From Lonepinella koalarum (GTDB taxonomy: Bacteria > Pseudomonadota > Gammaproteobacteria > Enterobacterales > Pasteurellaceae): a stretch of 64,000 nucleotides of DNA. The stretch lies in NCBI RefSeq assembly GCF_042926695.1, contig NZ_CP170642.1, forward strand, positions 372,001 to 436,000. Reading direction: 5' to 3'. Below the pieces are notes generated by a model. The model did not search any database, was not told where the DNA came from, and saw only the letters and a list, made by a program, of their open reading frames with translations. This document shows positions 63,678-64,000 of this stretch, piece by piece (the stretch's first letter is position 1; each line of letters opens with the position of its first letter). Position numbers and translations under genes: made by a program.

Positions 63678-64000
63678 TTAAATCTTCCCACCGATGCCTT
63701 TAAATTTCTCCACAAACGCAGCAATTTTTTGAAAAATACTTTGCTTTTTACTCAAATATTGCGGATTGAGCGGACTCATTTTCGGCAATAAATCGTTTAA
63801 TGCTGTGCCGCTGTCGCTGGCGTATTCTCGTTTTAGCGATACCTGAATATAGCGTTTGGCAGCATCTTGATTTAAATGTTCGCTTTCAATTAACGCTGCC
63901 GCTTCCCGTTGATGTTCGGCTTTAAGGCATCAATGGTGGCTTGTTCTAAATCACGGAAGGTGACGATATTGCCGAAGGTTTTGGTGCTGTTGTAAATGCG
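63678..64000 (-). pseudogene. hsdR: Type I restriction enzyme R subunit, C-terminal part, frameshifted
   Basis: From the window end the minus strand reads IYNSTKTFGNIVTFRDLEQA, TIDALK, then hits a stop after 12 more codons; in the next frame it resumes AEHQREAAALIESEHLNQDA and runs to KFKGIGGKI at 63678. This is the C-terminal helical domain of HsdR, the ATP-dependent translocase/nuclease subunit. One A is missing in the TTTAAGG region (about 63921-63926 on the plus strand), where an extra base would restore the frame. The gene is also cut by the window edge. Truncation of the last ~80 residues could disturb complex assembly. Confidence 0.8.

Overview
The window is a chromosomal segment of a Pasteurellaceae bacterium of the Haemophilus/Pasteurella/Aggregatibacter/Rodentibacter group. 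Many copies of the uptake signal AAGTGCGGT (for example 4203-4211, 4728-4736, 10989-10997, 17055-17063) occur across the backbone, several as inverted pairs acting as terminators. Runs of neighbours (gloA-rnt-antiporter, queH-ispB, rplU-rpmA-EamA-obgE, bcp/dapA-bamC) match what I remember of Haemophilus influenzae gene order. The species cannot be named from sequence reading alone. It encodes tryptophanase and menaquinone synthesis.

Layout. 1-408: end of a TRAP transporter permease. 0.47-8.5 kb: menaquinone genes menH, menB and menC, with a HEPN/MNT toxin-antitoxin pair lodged between menB and menC, then aroQ, accB-accC, yhdT and panF. 8.47-8.87 kb: four 101-bp tandem units with a cloverleaf-like fold. 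8.9-17.0 kb: priC, an antiporter, rnt-gloA, fbp, mpl, a HigBA module with a broken toxin, queH and ispB.

17.1-44.5 kb: an accessory island between ispB and rplU, which I recall as neighbours in H. influenzae. It holds two giant type I-secreted adhesins (2731 and 2153 residues). Both have the same N-terminal anchor, the same upstream region with an AAGC repeat tract (10 versus 18 units), a related C-terminus and a following vapBC pair, but unrelated cores. Between and after them lie mazEF, a frameshifted relBE, brnTA, a frameshifted PIN toxin, remnants of KilA-N and BrnA genes, and two paralogous unknown genes each facing a candidate small RNA. A LapE-LapB-LapC-type secretion operon, likely the exporter of both adhesins, closes the island, followed by a decayed second aroQ. 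Several intergenic spots carry words like the Neisseria uptake sequence GCCGTCTGAA.

44.6-64.0 kb: rplU-rpmA, an EamA permease, obgE, bcp, dapA, bamC, grxA, tnaA-tnaB, rimK, a chalcone isomerase-like periplasmic protein, tenA under a TPP riboswitch, metE, a probable zinc-starvation group (rpmE2-rpmJ2 and a His-rich ZnuD-like TonB receptor), metR, azlCD, and the 3' end of a frameshifted hsdR.

The strongest candidates for something undescribed are the swappable phase-variable adhesin/vapBC cassettes, the two ncRNA-facing-ORF loci around brnTA, and the structured 101-bp tandem repeat.
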